A DNA stretch of 29,653 nt from assembly GCA_964519535.1 (NCBI GenBank), contig CAZFIR010000150.1, positions 1 through 29,653 on the forward strand, written 5' to 3'. The notes below the pieces were generated by a model that was given only the letters and a program-made list of their open reading frames with translations, did not search any database and was not told the DNA's origin. This DNA is from CAYWLI01 sp964519535. GTDB taxonomy: Bacteria; Desulfobacterota; B13-G15; RBG-16-54-18. The position numbers and the translations under genes were made by a program. Within the stretch, counting starts at the first letter, position 1. Each line of letters opens with the position of its first letter. Positions 8,632 to 15,806 of this stretch are shown in pieces.

Positions 8632-8673
8632 CTAATTTGTCTCTCAATGACGAGACAGAAAAAAACTCTTTTC

Positions 8674-9096
8674 TTAGTTCTGACAAACAAAGACGACTTG
8701 CCCCTCGTACCATTGAATAAATGGAATATCTAATACTAATTTGTCAAAAAGCTCCAAGAGGTTGCGGGCAAATCCAAAAAAAGGGCTCTTACAAAAAGGG
8801 ACTGCAGCAATTGTGAACAGATAAAAAAACCGAGTATTTTCAATTCCTTGAAGTATTTCTTCCCCTGATAAATATCACCCTTTTTTCAAAATATGTTCGA
8901 TTTCCCAAGATGCCCGTAAGTGCGATGTTCTTTTCCTATATCATTCTATAAACGGATTATAAGCAAGCGGCTCCACGCATATCAATTACCCGGAAGGCTT
9001 TAAGACTCTTGCTACCTTTGGGAAAGCCTTATTTAAATCGATATGATAGAGAACCCCTGCCGAATAAACAATATCAAATCTGTTATATTCAGAAGT
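8674..9096 (-). pseudogene. Decayed class I SAM methyltransferase (C-terminal part)
   Basis: From about 9096 down to the TAA at 8674-8676 the minus strand reads as a methyltransferase broken by stops and frameshifts. YNRFDIVYSAGVLYHI, then LNKAFPKVARVLKPSG and a TAA, then LICVEPLAYNPFIE and a TGA, then YRKRTSHLRASWEIEHILKK. Beyond that, KGDIYQGKKYFKELK lies in a second frame. The first frame then resumes with FFYLFTIAAVPFCKSPFFG and runs to VVFVCQN and the stop. This matches the motif IV region and the hydrophobic C-terminal half of a class I methyltransferase. The N-terminal SAM-binding part is missing; instead the fragment is joined in frame to the phosphoglycosyl transferase fragment upstream. 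Several independent lesions make a sequencing error an unlikely explanation. Confidence 0.8.
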
Positions 9097-9293
9097 CATA
9101 TTTTCTGCATTTCCCACCATAGTACGGAATTTATAGATACGAAACGCTTTCCCATTCAGACCTGTCCTGACTCCTTTATGCAAAATGGGACCAGGTTAAG
9201 TGAGCTTGATCATTACGCTTAAAAAAACAATAAAGGCGTGAGAACGAATAAGCCCACTTTGGGAAAAATCAGGTCAAAAGCACCTTTAGCCAT
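9097..9293 (-). pseudogene. Decayed phosphoglycosyl transferase fragment (N-terminal part)
   Basis: Reading from an ATG at 9291-9293 gives MAKGAFDLIFPKVGLFVLTP and then LLFF. After a frameshift it continues SVMIKLT, a TAA stop, PGPILHKGVRTGLNGKAFRI and YKFRTMVGNAEN. This is the membrane segment plus the RxGLNG and KFRTM motifs of the bacterial sugar transferase family, parallel to residues about 8-68 of the intact enzyme at 8008-8631. It carries one frameshift and one nonsense codon, and the catalytic DE dyad and C-terminus are gone. At about 9097-9102 it runs in frame into the methyltransferase remnant. The open 65-codon stretch at 8986-9183 is therefore a chimera of two broken genes and not a real small protein. 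Confidence 0.8.
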
Positions 9294-9317
9294 GCTGAAC
9301 TTTTTCAACAGCTATGA

Positions 9318-10169
9318 TTATGGCTTGAAAAAATAGCACCCACCCCGACCGTCAAGAACTATATCACTGTAAATACCCCTGTTTTTCATGAATTCATCTA
9401 CTGCTTTCTTACAACCATAGCAGCTCAAATAATCATCGACAATCACAGCACCCCCTGAAACTACAAAATCATAAAGTCCCTCCAAACACGTCTTGGTGGA
9501 CTGGTACCAATCCCCGTCAATCCTGAGGATAGCAATTTTACTCATCCTGTGGCACTCAGCTGGGACAGTGCTTTCAAACCAACCCTTTATAAAAATTACC
9601 CTTTTTTTCGGAAAACCGCAAACGTCAAAAAGTAGGTATTTAACTTCTTCCAGAGTGCCGGTGCATGACCCTTTTGATAAAGGTGTCAAGTGGTAGCCAG
9701 TGCCATCTGCTCCAGCATCACTGTAATCATTCTCTGTTGGTTCGGGTAATCCTTCAAAGGAATCGAATAGCCGGAGTCTTCTTTCTATTGATTGTCGTCG
9801 ACTTTTATCGAAAGTAGTCTTACCCATCAACGCCGCACATCCACCTTTCGCAACACCAAGCTCAACATAATCTCCAGGAATACCTTTATCGTTCATCATT
9901 GTGGCAAGCCGATAAGTAGCCTCAAGTCCACCTATGCCTACTAATGTGTATGGCATAATTGAATGAATTCGTTTTACCATAATCCATTTTTCTCCGTTGA
10001 ACTGCTTGTACAAAATAAATCCGCTAACAATATACAGAAATCTAATGATAGCCTTGTATTTCGGAAAACCAAAGCTTAATACCGCTTTAAATACGGGGTC
10101 CGGAAGAACCTTTTCTAGCAATGTAACTATAAATTTGAACTGCCTTTTTATCCTGAAAGCAACTTCCAC
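9318..10169 (-). CDS. TylF/MycF-family (macrocin O-methyltransferase-like) sugar O-methyltransferase
   Basis: A 283-aa SAM- and metal-dependent O-methyltransferase of the TylF family. Motifs are DYVELGVAKGGCAALM (100-115, SAM site), RLFDSFEGLPEP (133-144), LRIDGDWYQSTKTCLEGLYD, with Asp218 and Asp220, and GGAVIVDDYLSCYGCKKAVDEF, with Asp245 and Asp246 as the metal-site positions. The start is GTG at 10167-10169, with AAGGAAAG at good spacing. Family members methylate sugar hydroxyls, and TylF-like genes also occur in LPS and glycan clusters. The N-terminal roughly 65 residues are a less conserved extension. It sits between the GT4 gene and the pseudogene scar. It probably methylates a repeat-unit or chain-terminal sugar, but acceptor and position are unknown. 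Confidence 0.88.
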   Translation of the reverse strand: MEVAFRIKRQFKFIVTLLEKVLPDPVFKAVLSFGFPKYKAIIRFLYIVSGFILYKQFNGEKWIMVKRIHSIMPYTLVGIGGLEATYRLATMMNDKGIPGDYVELGVAKGGCAALMGKTTFDKSRRQSIERRLRLFDSFEGLPEPTENDYSDAGADGTGYHLTPLSKGSCTGTLEEVKYLLFDVCGFPKKRVIFIKGWFESTVPAECHRMSKIAILRIDGDWYQSTKTCLEGLYDFVVSGGAVIVDDYLSCYGCKKAVDEFMKNRGIYSDIVLDGRGGCYFFKP

Positions 10170-10202
10170 TTTTTGACTTTCCTTATTTATAATAATCGAC
10201 CC

Positions 10203-10226
10203 TGCAGATACTCTTTATGATCTGCA
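10203..10226. repeat. Inverted repeat upstream of the TylF-like gene
   Basis: A perfect 7-bp inverted repeat, TGCAGAT and ATCTGCA, with a 10-base loop, lies in the 171-bp gap between the GT4 gene and the TylF-like gene. It ends 34 bp before the GTG. It has no T-run. It could be a weak operator or processing site, or chance. The rest of this gap shows no convincing gene. Confidence 0.25.
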
Positions 10227-10340
10227 CAATTCGCACCGAAGAATATCGAGGAGGGCATATAAAAACATATGCACATGATCATCCTTGGTCTCCAGCCAAT
10301 AAGCTCCGTGGGGAAAAAATCAAAACAAGCCTTTATCAGG

Positions 10341-11603
10341 TTAATATCTCTTATTTAGATCCACAATCCTTTCAATATGATCTGAGTAATTGCTATATAC
10401 GACCTTTTCACTGAATCTTTCTTCAAACAACTTTCTTGCATTCGCCCCCATTATATTCCTGAGCTTCGCATCCTCTGCAAGCCTCAAGACATGTCTATAC
10501 AATCCTTGAACGTCCCCACACCTGTAAGAAAAACCAACCTCCTTTTCCTTTATAATTTCCTCCATTTCACCTTCAAGTGAGGAAAGAATCGGTAATCCGG
10601 CCGAAAAATACTCAAATACCTTATTCGGCATAGCGTCTACCACACTTTTACACGGCACCAAGCCAGCGTGGGAGAATTTCAAAAGGTATCTGATTTCGTG
10701 CTCATTGATCCAGCCGAGCAAACTCAGATTTGGCAGTGATCGAACACGTTGCGTTAGTGCCTTGGACTGTTCGCCATCTCCAGCAATCGCAAAATAAATT
10801 CCACTATGCCCATTTTTGGCAAGCTGTTCTGCTACATCACATACAAGCTGGAGCTCGTATGAAAAACCGAATGAACCGACAAATAGGAAGACCCTTTTCC
10901 TCTCTGCCGTGTGAACAAATTTCCTTATTTTTTCAGATAGCAGCATATTGTTTTGAATAAGACCGCGAAACTGAACAAGATCCGGATATCCAGTATAAAA
11001 GACCTTATCTTCTTCTCGACGTGACCGTTTTTCATGGTTTAACGCCCAATTAAGACATCCCTCCGAAATCGCAACAATACTATTCGCCCTTTTTAACAGT
11101 TCCTTTGTCCTCGCAAAATCCCCCCTAAGCAAGCATCTTGCGATTCTCTGCAAAGAATCTGAAAACCTATCAACAATGGTGTCTGGCCATAAATCTCGAA
11201 CATCTATAACAATAGGAATGCCTTGTAAATTAGCGTAAACAGTCGCTTCGTATGCCACGTGAATGATCGGAAGACCACAAACAATAATATCCGGCTGAAT
11301 ACAATGTCTCGAATTCTTGCGAAACTTCTTTGCAAGCCTTCTATGATGAAGGTATCGTTTAAATGAAAAATTGCTTTTGTAGGTTCCAGCATGGAGAAGT
11401 CTAATATTGAAACGTGGCTTGATTTCAAATTCACAGTCCCTATCGAACAACAAAGTTTTGCGCTGATGAGAAAACGTGCTTGCCCACCACGTAACCTGAT
11501 GACCTCTTTCTACCAGTTTTTCTGCCAGCATCCAGGTGCGCATTCTTCTGGCATTCTCCTGTACTGGTAAACTTTCACCATGCTCAATCAACCATATCTT
11601 CAT
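10341..11603 (-). CDS. GT4-family glycosyltransferase (WbuB/WcaI-like)
   Basis: A 420-aa cytoplasmic GT-B glycosyltransferase, predicted to add a sugar to the lipid-linked repeat unit. The N-terminal domain starts MKIWLIEHGE and has the VIDVRDLWPDTIVD segment (132-145) common to the WbuB branch. The C-terminal domain holds AIAGDGEQ (272-279), NLSLLGWINEHEI and NKVFEYFSAGLPIL (327-340), the last being the donor-phosphate region usual for this branch. The start ATG at 11601-11603 lies one base after the TAG of a 32-codon reading frame. It is divergent from the plus-strand methyltransferase, 415 bp away. Donor and acceptor cannot be assigned. Confidence 0.88.
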   Translation of the reverse strand: MKIWLIEHGESLPVQENARRMRTWMLAEKLVERGHQVTWWASTFSHQRKTLLFDRDCEFEIKPRFNIRLLHAGTYKSNFSFKRYLHHRRLAKKFRKNSRHCIQPDIIVCGLPIIHVAYEATVYANLQGIPIVIDVRDLWPDTIVDRFSDSLQRIARCLLRGDFARTKELLKRANSIVAISEGCLNWALNHEKRSRREEDKVFYTGYPDLVQFRGLIQNNMLLSEKIRKFVHTAERKRVFLFVGSFGFSYELQLVCDVAEQLAKNGHSGIYFAIAGDGEQSKALTQRVRSLPNLSLLGWINEHEIRYLLKFSHAGLVPCKSVVDAMPNKVFEYFSAGLPILSSLEGEMEEIIKEKEVGFSYRCGDVQGLYRHVLRLAEDAKLRNIMGANARKLFEERFSEKVVYSNYSDHIERIVDLNKRY

Positions 11604-11604
11604 G

Positions 11605-11703
11605 CTATTTTTTGGCTACGAAAGTATGAATAATATCTTTCACAAAATTTTTCATCATCTCCATTTGTTTCTGATAATCAACATAAATCTTAACCGTGGG
11701 CAA
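11605..11703 (-). CDS. Possible 32-aa ORF or gene-end relic just upstream of the GT4 gene
   Basis: A TTG at 11701-11703, preceded by GGGAGGAGGA, opens a 32-codon frame (MPTVKIYVDYQKQMEMMKNF, then VKDIIHTFVAKK). It ends with TAG one base before the GT4 ATG, an arrangement that favours translational coupling. Read without a start, the frame extends upstream only a further nine codons to a TGA. The composition is protein-like (amphipathic, Lys-rich) and may be the surviving C-terminus of a lost gene. I do not recognise the family. Confidence 0.3.
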   Translation of the reverse strand: MPTVKIYVDYQKQMEMMKNFVKDIIHTFVAKK

Positions 11704-11821
11704 TCCTCCTCCCGCGAGCTTGTTCCTAACTCAGCATGGTGAAATTACTTTATAATACAAGCATCTGTATAAAATCAGTAGTTAAAATAATATGTTACCA
11801 TCTTTTTAAAGGGGGACCATA
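11704..11821 (+). promoter_or_regulatory. Intergenic region with candidate -10 box for the plus-strand genes
   Basis: This is the central part of the 415-bp gap between divergent genes. A perfect TATAAT lies at 11751-11756, but no good -35 is found at 16-18 bp spacing (AACTCA at 17). A Shine-Dalgarno-like AAAGGGGGA at 11808-11816 precedes the TTG of the small ORF at 11822. Transcription of the plus-strand methyltransferase probably starts in this region because no other plus-strand gene lies upstream. Confidence 0.3.
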
Positions 11822-11977
11822 TTGCATATTGCGGTAAGACTATATCAGGTATCAAAGGATGTCAAGACCGCATGGGCCAGAAATGCCAGTGGCATAAGAG
11901 CGAAAAATGTGATAAGTTATCCTAACCAAGATTATAAAGGCTATTTTTATAAGCTGCTGCAAAGCGCTTATAAATAA
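11822..11977 (+). CDS. Possible 51-aa ORF, perhaps a truncated glycosyltransferase N-terminus
   Basis: A TTG start with a strong ribosome site (AGGGGGA, 5-8 bases upstream) opens a frame reading MHIAVRLYQVSKDVKTAWARN. ASGIRAKNVISYPNQDYKGY follows, and the frame ends with TAA at 11975-11977. The alternation of short hydrophobic strands, followed by an AKNVISYPN segment, recalls the first beta-alpha-beta unit of GT-B glycosyltransferases, where a name-and-place motif such as V-x-SYPN is common. No downstream continuation was found in any frame, so it would be a remnant of a deleted gene. It lies 41 bp before the plus-strand methyltransferase. The family assignment is weak. Confidence 0.35.
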   Translation: MHIAVRLYQVSKDVKTAWARNASGIRAKNVISYPNQDYKGYFYKLLQSAYK

Positions 11978-12018
11978 CGGTTCTATGAAAGTGCGAAGGC
12001 GAAATTGAGATAAACAAT

Positions 12019-12777
12019 ATGGAAATGGGACAATATAATCAATATTGGGAAGAGCATAAAAAAGACGTATGCCTCGATTTGCCAAGGAGAGGCATACGAA
12101 GCAGATTTGATTTGCTAAAAGAGTATTTAACAAATAAAAGTGTATTGCATATAGGGTGCTCGGATTGGCCTCTGACAGAAGATAAAGTTAAAACAAAAGA
12201 TTTGCTACATCAATTTTTAGAATCTATTACTAGAGAACTTTATGGAATAGACACGTCTGTAGAAGGTATCAGCATAATGCAAAAAAGTGGAATTGAAAAT
12301 ATTTTTTTAGGTGATATATATAATCTTCACAATGACAAAAATTTGCTCAGCGAAAGATTTAATATATTATTGATTTCTGAAGTCATCGAGCATCTTACAA
12401 ATCCAGGGTTGGCATTGGAATCTGTCAGGACGTATATCTTAAAAACCAATCCAAAGTGCAAAGTTATATTCACAGTACCAAATTATCATAATTATTGGTT
12501 TAATATATATTTTGGCCTAAGAAACAAAGAGGTTGTTCACCATGATCATAAATTTTATTTTAGTTATAGGACTTTTAGAACTCTTATAGAGAATTATGAT
12601 TTTGAGGTCGAAGATTTTTATTTCATACTTCTTTATAAGTACCCACAGGCAACTAAAAAACGGATAATCTTAAGGTTACTATCAAAAATATCACCATGTA
12701 TGGCACCATATCTATATTTCAAATGCCATATTAGTAATGGAAAACATGAAACAAAGCACGATGATTCCTTATTTTAA
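12019..12777 (+). CDS. Class I SAM-dependent methyltransferase (only plus-strand gene in the locus)
   Basis: A 252-aa methyltransferase. SAM motif I is SVLHIGCSD (41-49), the acidic end of strand 2 is YGIDTS (Asp78), FLGDIYNL (97-104) supplies the next binding residues, and SEVIEHLTNPG (120-130) is the motif IV-like segment. This is the pattern of cyclopropane/UbiG-like methyltransferases found in polysaccharide clusters. The C-terminal third is rich in Tyr and Phe (IENYDFEVEDFYFILLYKYP) and may contact the substrate or membrane. A second ATG at 12025 is an alternative start; no strong ribosome site distinguishes them. The gene is very AT-rich and convergent with the GT2 gene, overlapping its 3' end by 9 bp. 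Orientation and composition suggest separate acquisition. The substrate is probably a glycan sugar, but this is unproven. Confidence 0.82.
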   Translation: MEMGQYNQYWEEHKKDVCLDLPRRGIRSRFDLLKEYLTNKSVLHIGCSDWPLTEDKVKTKDLLHQFLESITRELYGIDTSVEGISIMQKSGIENIFLGDIYNLHNDKNLLSERFNILLISEVIEHLTNPGLALESVRTYILKTNPKCKVIFTVPNYHNYWFNIYFGLRNKEVVHHDHKFYFSYRTFRTLIENYDFEVEDFYFILLYKYPQATKKRIILRLLSKISPCMAPYLYFKCHISNGKHETKHDDSLF

Positions 12778-13743
12778 TGTGTTGTTAAAAAATTCTAAAT
12801 CTCCATTTTTAATTTCTTTCAGATGTTTTAGGCATATAAAAACTGCTTCAAATGAATATTTAATCTCTGCAAGTTTTCTTTTTAGAACAAGGATGGAGAT
12901 TATTTTAAAAATCAACCTTCCTATCCTGCTCCATAAATATATTAATTTATTTTTAAAAGATTGGTCAATTATCTTGTAAAAAAGATAGAGATAATAAATT
13001 TCTTCCATGTAGCTTATCTCTCTGTTTGGAATCCTTCCAGCCGGTGAAACCTTATGGAGATATTTGGCCTGAGGAGCCATATACAATGAGTGCGGATATT
13101 TCTTAAAGACCCTGTAAGATAGATCTTGGTCCTCTCCCCAGGAATACTTTTTTAGATTTTCATCGTATTTGAATTCATCGAAGACTTCCCTCCTGTATGT
13201 CGAGGCGCCAGAAAGCCACTCACAGGTAACAATTTTATCTTCTAATAAATAGGTAACGCCCAAAGATGGAAGCATTCTACACTTATTTTTTTCTTTGAAA
13301 CCAAGATAAAATAATCTACCAAAAATTCTCCATAGTAGTTCTCTCATTCGATTTTTGTTTTTTTCAATAACCTTACCTTCCACGCCTAAAACATGAGGAT
13401 ATTTTTTATAAATTTCTACTATCTCTTCATAGTATTTCCTATCTAAAATTACATCGTCATCCAAAAAAGATATTATATCACCTGTAGATCGTTCTATTCC
13501 TAAATTTCTTGCTACTGTCAAGGCATTCTCTTTTTCGTTGCGAATATATCTTAGAGAGACATGTTTGCCGCGAAAAGATGGCCTTAGGCCTTCAGTGATT
13601 TTTTTTACCTTATTTCTATCTCTGCTACTGTTATCGACGACTAATATCTCTTTTGGCAAAAGCGTCTGAATAAATATTGAGTCTAAACACTCTTTTAGCT
13701 CCTGAACTCTATTGTAAGTTGGGATAACCACTGAAATCTGCAT
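12769..13743 (-). CDS. GT2-family glycosyltransferase
   Basis: A 324-aa GT-A glycosyltransferase. The N-terminus starts MQISVVIPTYNR; then come ILVVDNSSRD and TGDIISFLDDDVIL, with the DDD metal/nucleotide site at 95-97. WGEDQDLSYRVF follows near residue 200, the ED acceptor-side motif carrying the predicted catalytic base. The C-terminal 100 residues are basic and partly hydrophobic, with no clear multi-helix membrane domain. ATG at 13741-13743. Its stop region overlaps the convergent methyltransferase gene by 9 bp. A 234-bp AT-rich gap separates it from the methyltransferase gene upstream. Predicted to add one sugar of the repeat unit; linkage unknown. Confidence 0.9.
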   Translation of the reverse strand: MQISVVIPTYNRVQELKECLDSIFIQTLLPKEILVVDNSSRDRNKVKKITEGLRPSFRGKHVSLRYIRNEKENALTVARNLGIERSTGDIISFLDDDVILDRKYYEEIVEIYKKYPHVLGVEGKVIEKNKNRMRELLWRIFGRLFYLGFKEKNKCRMLPSLGVTYLLEDKIVTCEWLSGASTYRREVFDEFKYDENLKKYSWGEDQDLSYRVFKKYPHSLYMAPQAKYLHKVSPAGRIPNREISYMEEIYYLYLFYKIIDQSFKNKLIYLWSRIGRLIFKIISILVLKRKLAEIKYSFEAVFICLKHLKEIKNGDLEFFNNTLK

Positions 13744-13912
13744 AGTTATAGTAAGTTATTGTTTCAATAGAGAGAATGAAAAATTTTGTTTCATAAATTT
13801 TTCGACTATATTTCACATCTGGGATAACGTCTCTTTTTTATCACGTAAATTTCTAAGATAAAAAATTCATTAAAACAGAACTCGTTAATATTACTGTTTT
13901 TACTACATATAC

Positions 13913-13981
13913 TTATCTCAAGTGCCTGCCCGCAGCCATAAGCCTTTTGAGAAGGGATTGCAGCATAGATCTTACGTTCAT
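13913..13981 (-). pseudogene. Possible 22-codon N-terminal scrap after the methyltransferase gene
   Basis: An ATG overlapping the TGA of the methyltransferase gene (ATGA at 13978-13981) opens MNVRSMLQSLLKRLMAAGRH, then LR and TAA. A coupled ATGA junction followed by such a short basic-hydrophobic frame looks like the surviving start of a deleted gene. The remaining gap to 13744 is AT-rich and shows no recognisable protein in any frame. Evidence is limited to the junction pattern. Confidence 0.25.
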
Positions 13982-14715
13982 AATCTCACCTCAATAATTG
14001 AGCCGAACTTACTCCAGTTTTCATCATCCCATAAACCTTCAGAGTGTCTAGAGATGCTGATATTATCAGAAGAAAAAAACTTTGCAAGAAGAGTTTTGTA
14101 ATTATAAATCCAATGACCATAATACCAACGATTTTCTCTTGACCTATTTTCGCAATGCCATTCATTGAAAATAAGTCCTTTACATGCTATTCGTCTCAAT
14201 TCGCCCATTACTTTTCTGATCTTATCAGGCCCAATATACATGAGTGTGGCATCTGTAAATATTACATCCATGCTTTTGTCGGCAAAGCGTTCGAGGTCAT
14301 CCGCTTTACCAACGAATAATTCAACATTTCTAATCCCTTGCTGTCTTAATGAGATATTACCCTCCTGAATTGCTTTTGCGTTAATATCAATTCCGTAAAG
14401 CTTTGCGTCAGAATATTCCTTCGCAAGCAAATATAAGTTGACTCCACTGCTACAACCAATTTCCATAATGCTTTTTATAGGAACAAAAGACGATATTCTT
14501 TCGAGAAGGATGTGACGATGAGGATGATTTCTTGTCTCGATACATTCTTGTGTCCATTTATTGCTTTTAAAAATATGCCTGGTTTTCCAAATCCATTCTT
14601 GCGTCTGCGTGCCAAATACATACACTTCTATAAAATAATAAAAGGCATAGTAAATCCTTTGAAGCAAATGATAAAATTTAGGCCACTTTTTTAAAAATAC
14701 TTTTATAGTACTCAT
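13978..14715 (-). CDS. Class I SAM-dependent methyltransferase
   Basis: A 245-aa methyltransferase with SIMEIGCSSGVNLYLLA (82-98, SAM motif I), LYGIDIN with Asp110 at the end of strand 2, ELFVGKADDLERFADKSMD (motif III/IV region) and a DATLMYIGPD segment. A 60-residue N-terminal extension has an aromatic helix at 20-36. The start ATG overlaps the stop of the upstream GT4 gene by 4 bp (ATGA at 14712-14715), so it belongs to the flippase-GT4-methyltransferase chain. Methyltransferases placed beside flippase and glycosyltransferases often methylate a sugar in the repeat unit, or cap the chain terminus and so set chain length. Which of these applies is unknown. Confidence 0.85.
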   Translation of the reverse strand: MSTIKVFLKKWPKFYHLLQRIYYAFYYFIEVYVFGTQTQEWIWKTRHIFKSNKWTQECIETRNHPHRHILLERISSFVPIKSIMEIGCSSGVNLYLLAKEYSDAKLYGIDINAKAIQEGNISLRQQGIRNVELFVGKADDLERFADKSMDVIFTDATLMYIGPDKIRKVMGELRRIACKGLIFNEWHCENRSRENRWYYGHWIYNYKTLLAKFFSSDNISISRHSEGLWDDENWSKFGSIIEVRL

Positions 14716-15806
14716 TTCCCCCCTGTCATCTCTCTATAAATTTTATCCATTTTCTCCATTTCTATATAATAATTATTTCTCTTCTCAATTACTTTTCTGT
14801 TAATCTCTCCACAACGCATTCGAAAGTCGCTATTTTTTAGTAAATAGATAATTTTTTCAGCCAGTATTTTATGACTTTTTATAGGTATCAAAAAACCTCC
14901 CGCTCCATCTTTGACCCATTTTTTGTTCTCCCCAGAATCAGTTATTACTACAGGCAACCCGCATGCCATTGCCTCTGCTGTACTTGCAGCTATACCACCA
15001 TCAGATAACGAAGTGGAAACATAAATATCTGCTGTTCTGAGATACCTACAAATTTCTTCATTGGGTATTTTACCTACAAATCTGATCTTATCTGATATGC
15101 TTAAACTGCGAGATAATTTTTGAATAATTTTTTTTCGAGACCCGGTTCCAACAATCACAAATTTTGCATCAGATATGGTACCCAATACAAGGGGTATAGA
15201 TCGAATTAATGTTTCTATATCATATATTGGTTCGAGATTTCTCAAACTAATTATTACTGGTGAATTAAAAACATCCAATTTTTTTATTAGGTCTTTATCC
15301 TTGACTCCAGGAGTAAATACTTGAGTATCTATTCCAAAGTAAATGATATTAATCTTCTCAAGATCAGTTCCCAACTTCCTTATAGCTTCTCTCATATGTT
15401 CGGCATCGCAGGTTATCAAATCAGCCTTTTTTAGAACATGCTTAACAAATGGCTTCTTTATTTTTGCCTTCCCTGCCATTAAAATATCAGAACCCCAGGC
15501 AGTTACAATGAAGGGCTGAAATCTTGATAATGCACCAATTAACCCATAAATTCCAGCGTAGTGGGCATGAAGAATGTCCGGTTTAATCTTCTTTATCAGC
15601 TTTCTGGCTTGGATGATTCCCTTAAATATAGATAATATCTTTACTGGGAATTGTGATATCTCATGAAAACGTATATTTTGAATAGCCTCCCCTGCGGTCA
15701 GTGGTACAAGAGATATCCAGCAAATCTCATGGCCTTTATCGGCAAAGTATTTAATCCAGCGGTAACTATGGATAGAATTAGCACCAGCCAAAAAACAGAT
15801 CTTCAT
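14712..15806 (-). CDS. GT4-family glycosyltransferase
   Basis: A 364-aa GT-B retaining glycosyltransferase. The N-terminal domain runs from MKICFLAGANSIHSYRWIKY through DILHAHYAGIYG to FIVTAWGSDIL. The C-terminal domain has IIYFGIDTQVFTPG (154-167), the AKFVIVGTGSRKK donor loop and SDGGIAASTAEAMACGLPVV (268-287). In that last segment Asp269 takes the place of the first Glu of the usual E-x7-E pair and Glu278 is the second, so the motif is slightly atypical. It overlaps both neighbours by 4 bp: the flippase gene upstream (15803-15806) and the methyltransferase gene downstream. It is predicted to act on the undecaprenyl-linked repeat unit at the inner face of the membrane. Confidence 0.9.
   Translation of the reverse strand: MKICFLAGANSIHSYRWIKYFADKGHEICWISLVPLTAGEAIQNIRFHEISQFPVKILSIFKGIIQARKLIKKIKPDILHAHYAGIYGLIGALSRFQPFIVTAWGSDILMAGKAKIKKPFVKHVLKKADLITCDAEHMREAIRKLGTDLEKINIIYFGIDTQVFTPGVKDKDLIKKLDVFNSPVIISLRNLEPIYDIETLIRSIPLVLGTISDAKFVIVGTGSRKKIIQKLSRSLSISDKIRFVGKIPNEEICRYLRTADIYVSTSLSDGGIAASTAEAMACGLPVVITDSGENKKWVKDGAGGFLIPIKSHKILAEKIIYLLKNSDFRMRCGEINRKVIEKRNNYYIEMEKMDKIYREMTGGK

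Noticed and set aside
8986..9183. Apparent 65-aa small protein with RTGLNG and KFRTM motifs
   Set aside because: It is the in-frame junction of two broken genes; upstream and downstream homology continues past stops and frameshifts.
10217..10414. Plus-strand 65-codon frame in the gap between the TylF-like and GT4 genes
   Set aside because: Half of it is antisense to the GT4 gene; no homology recognised and no good ribosome site.
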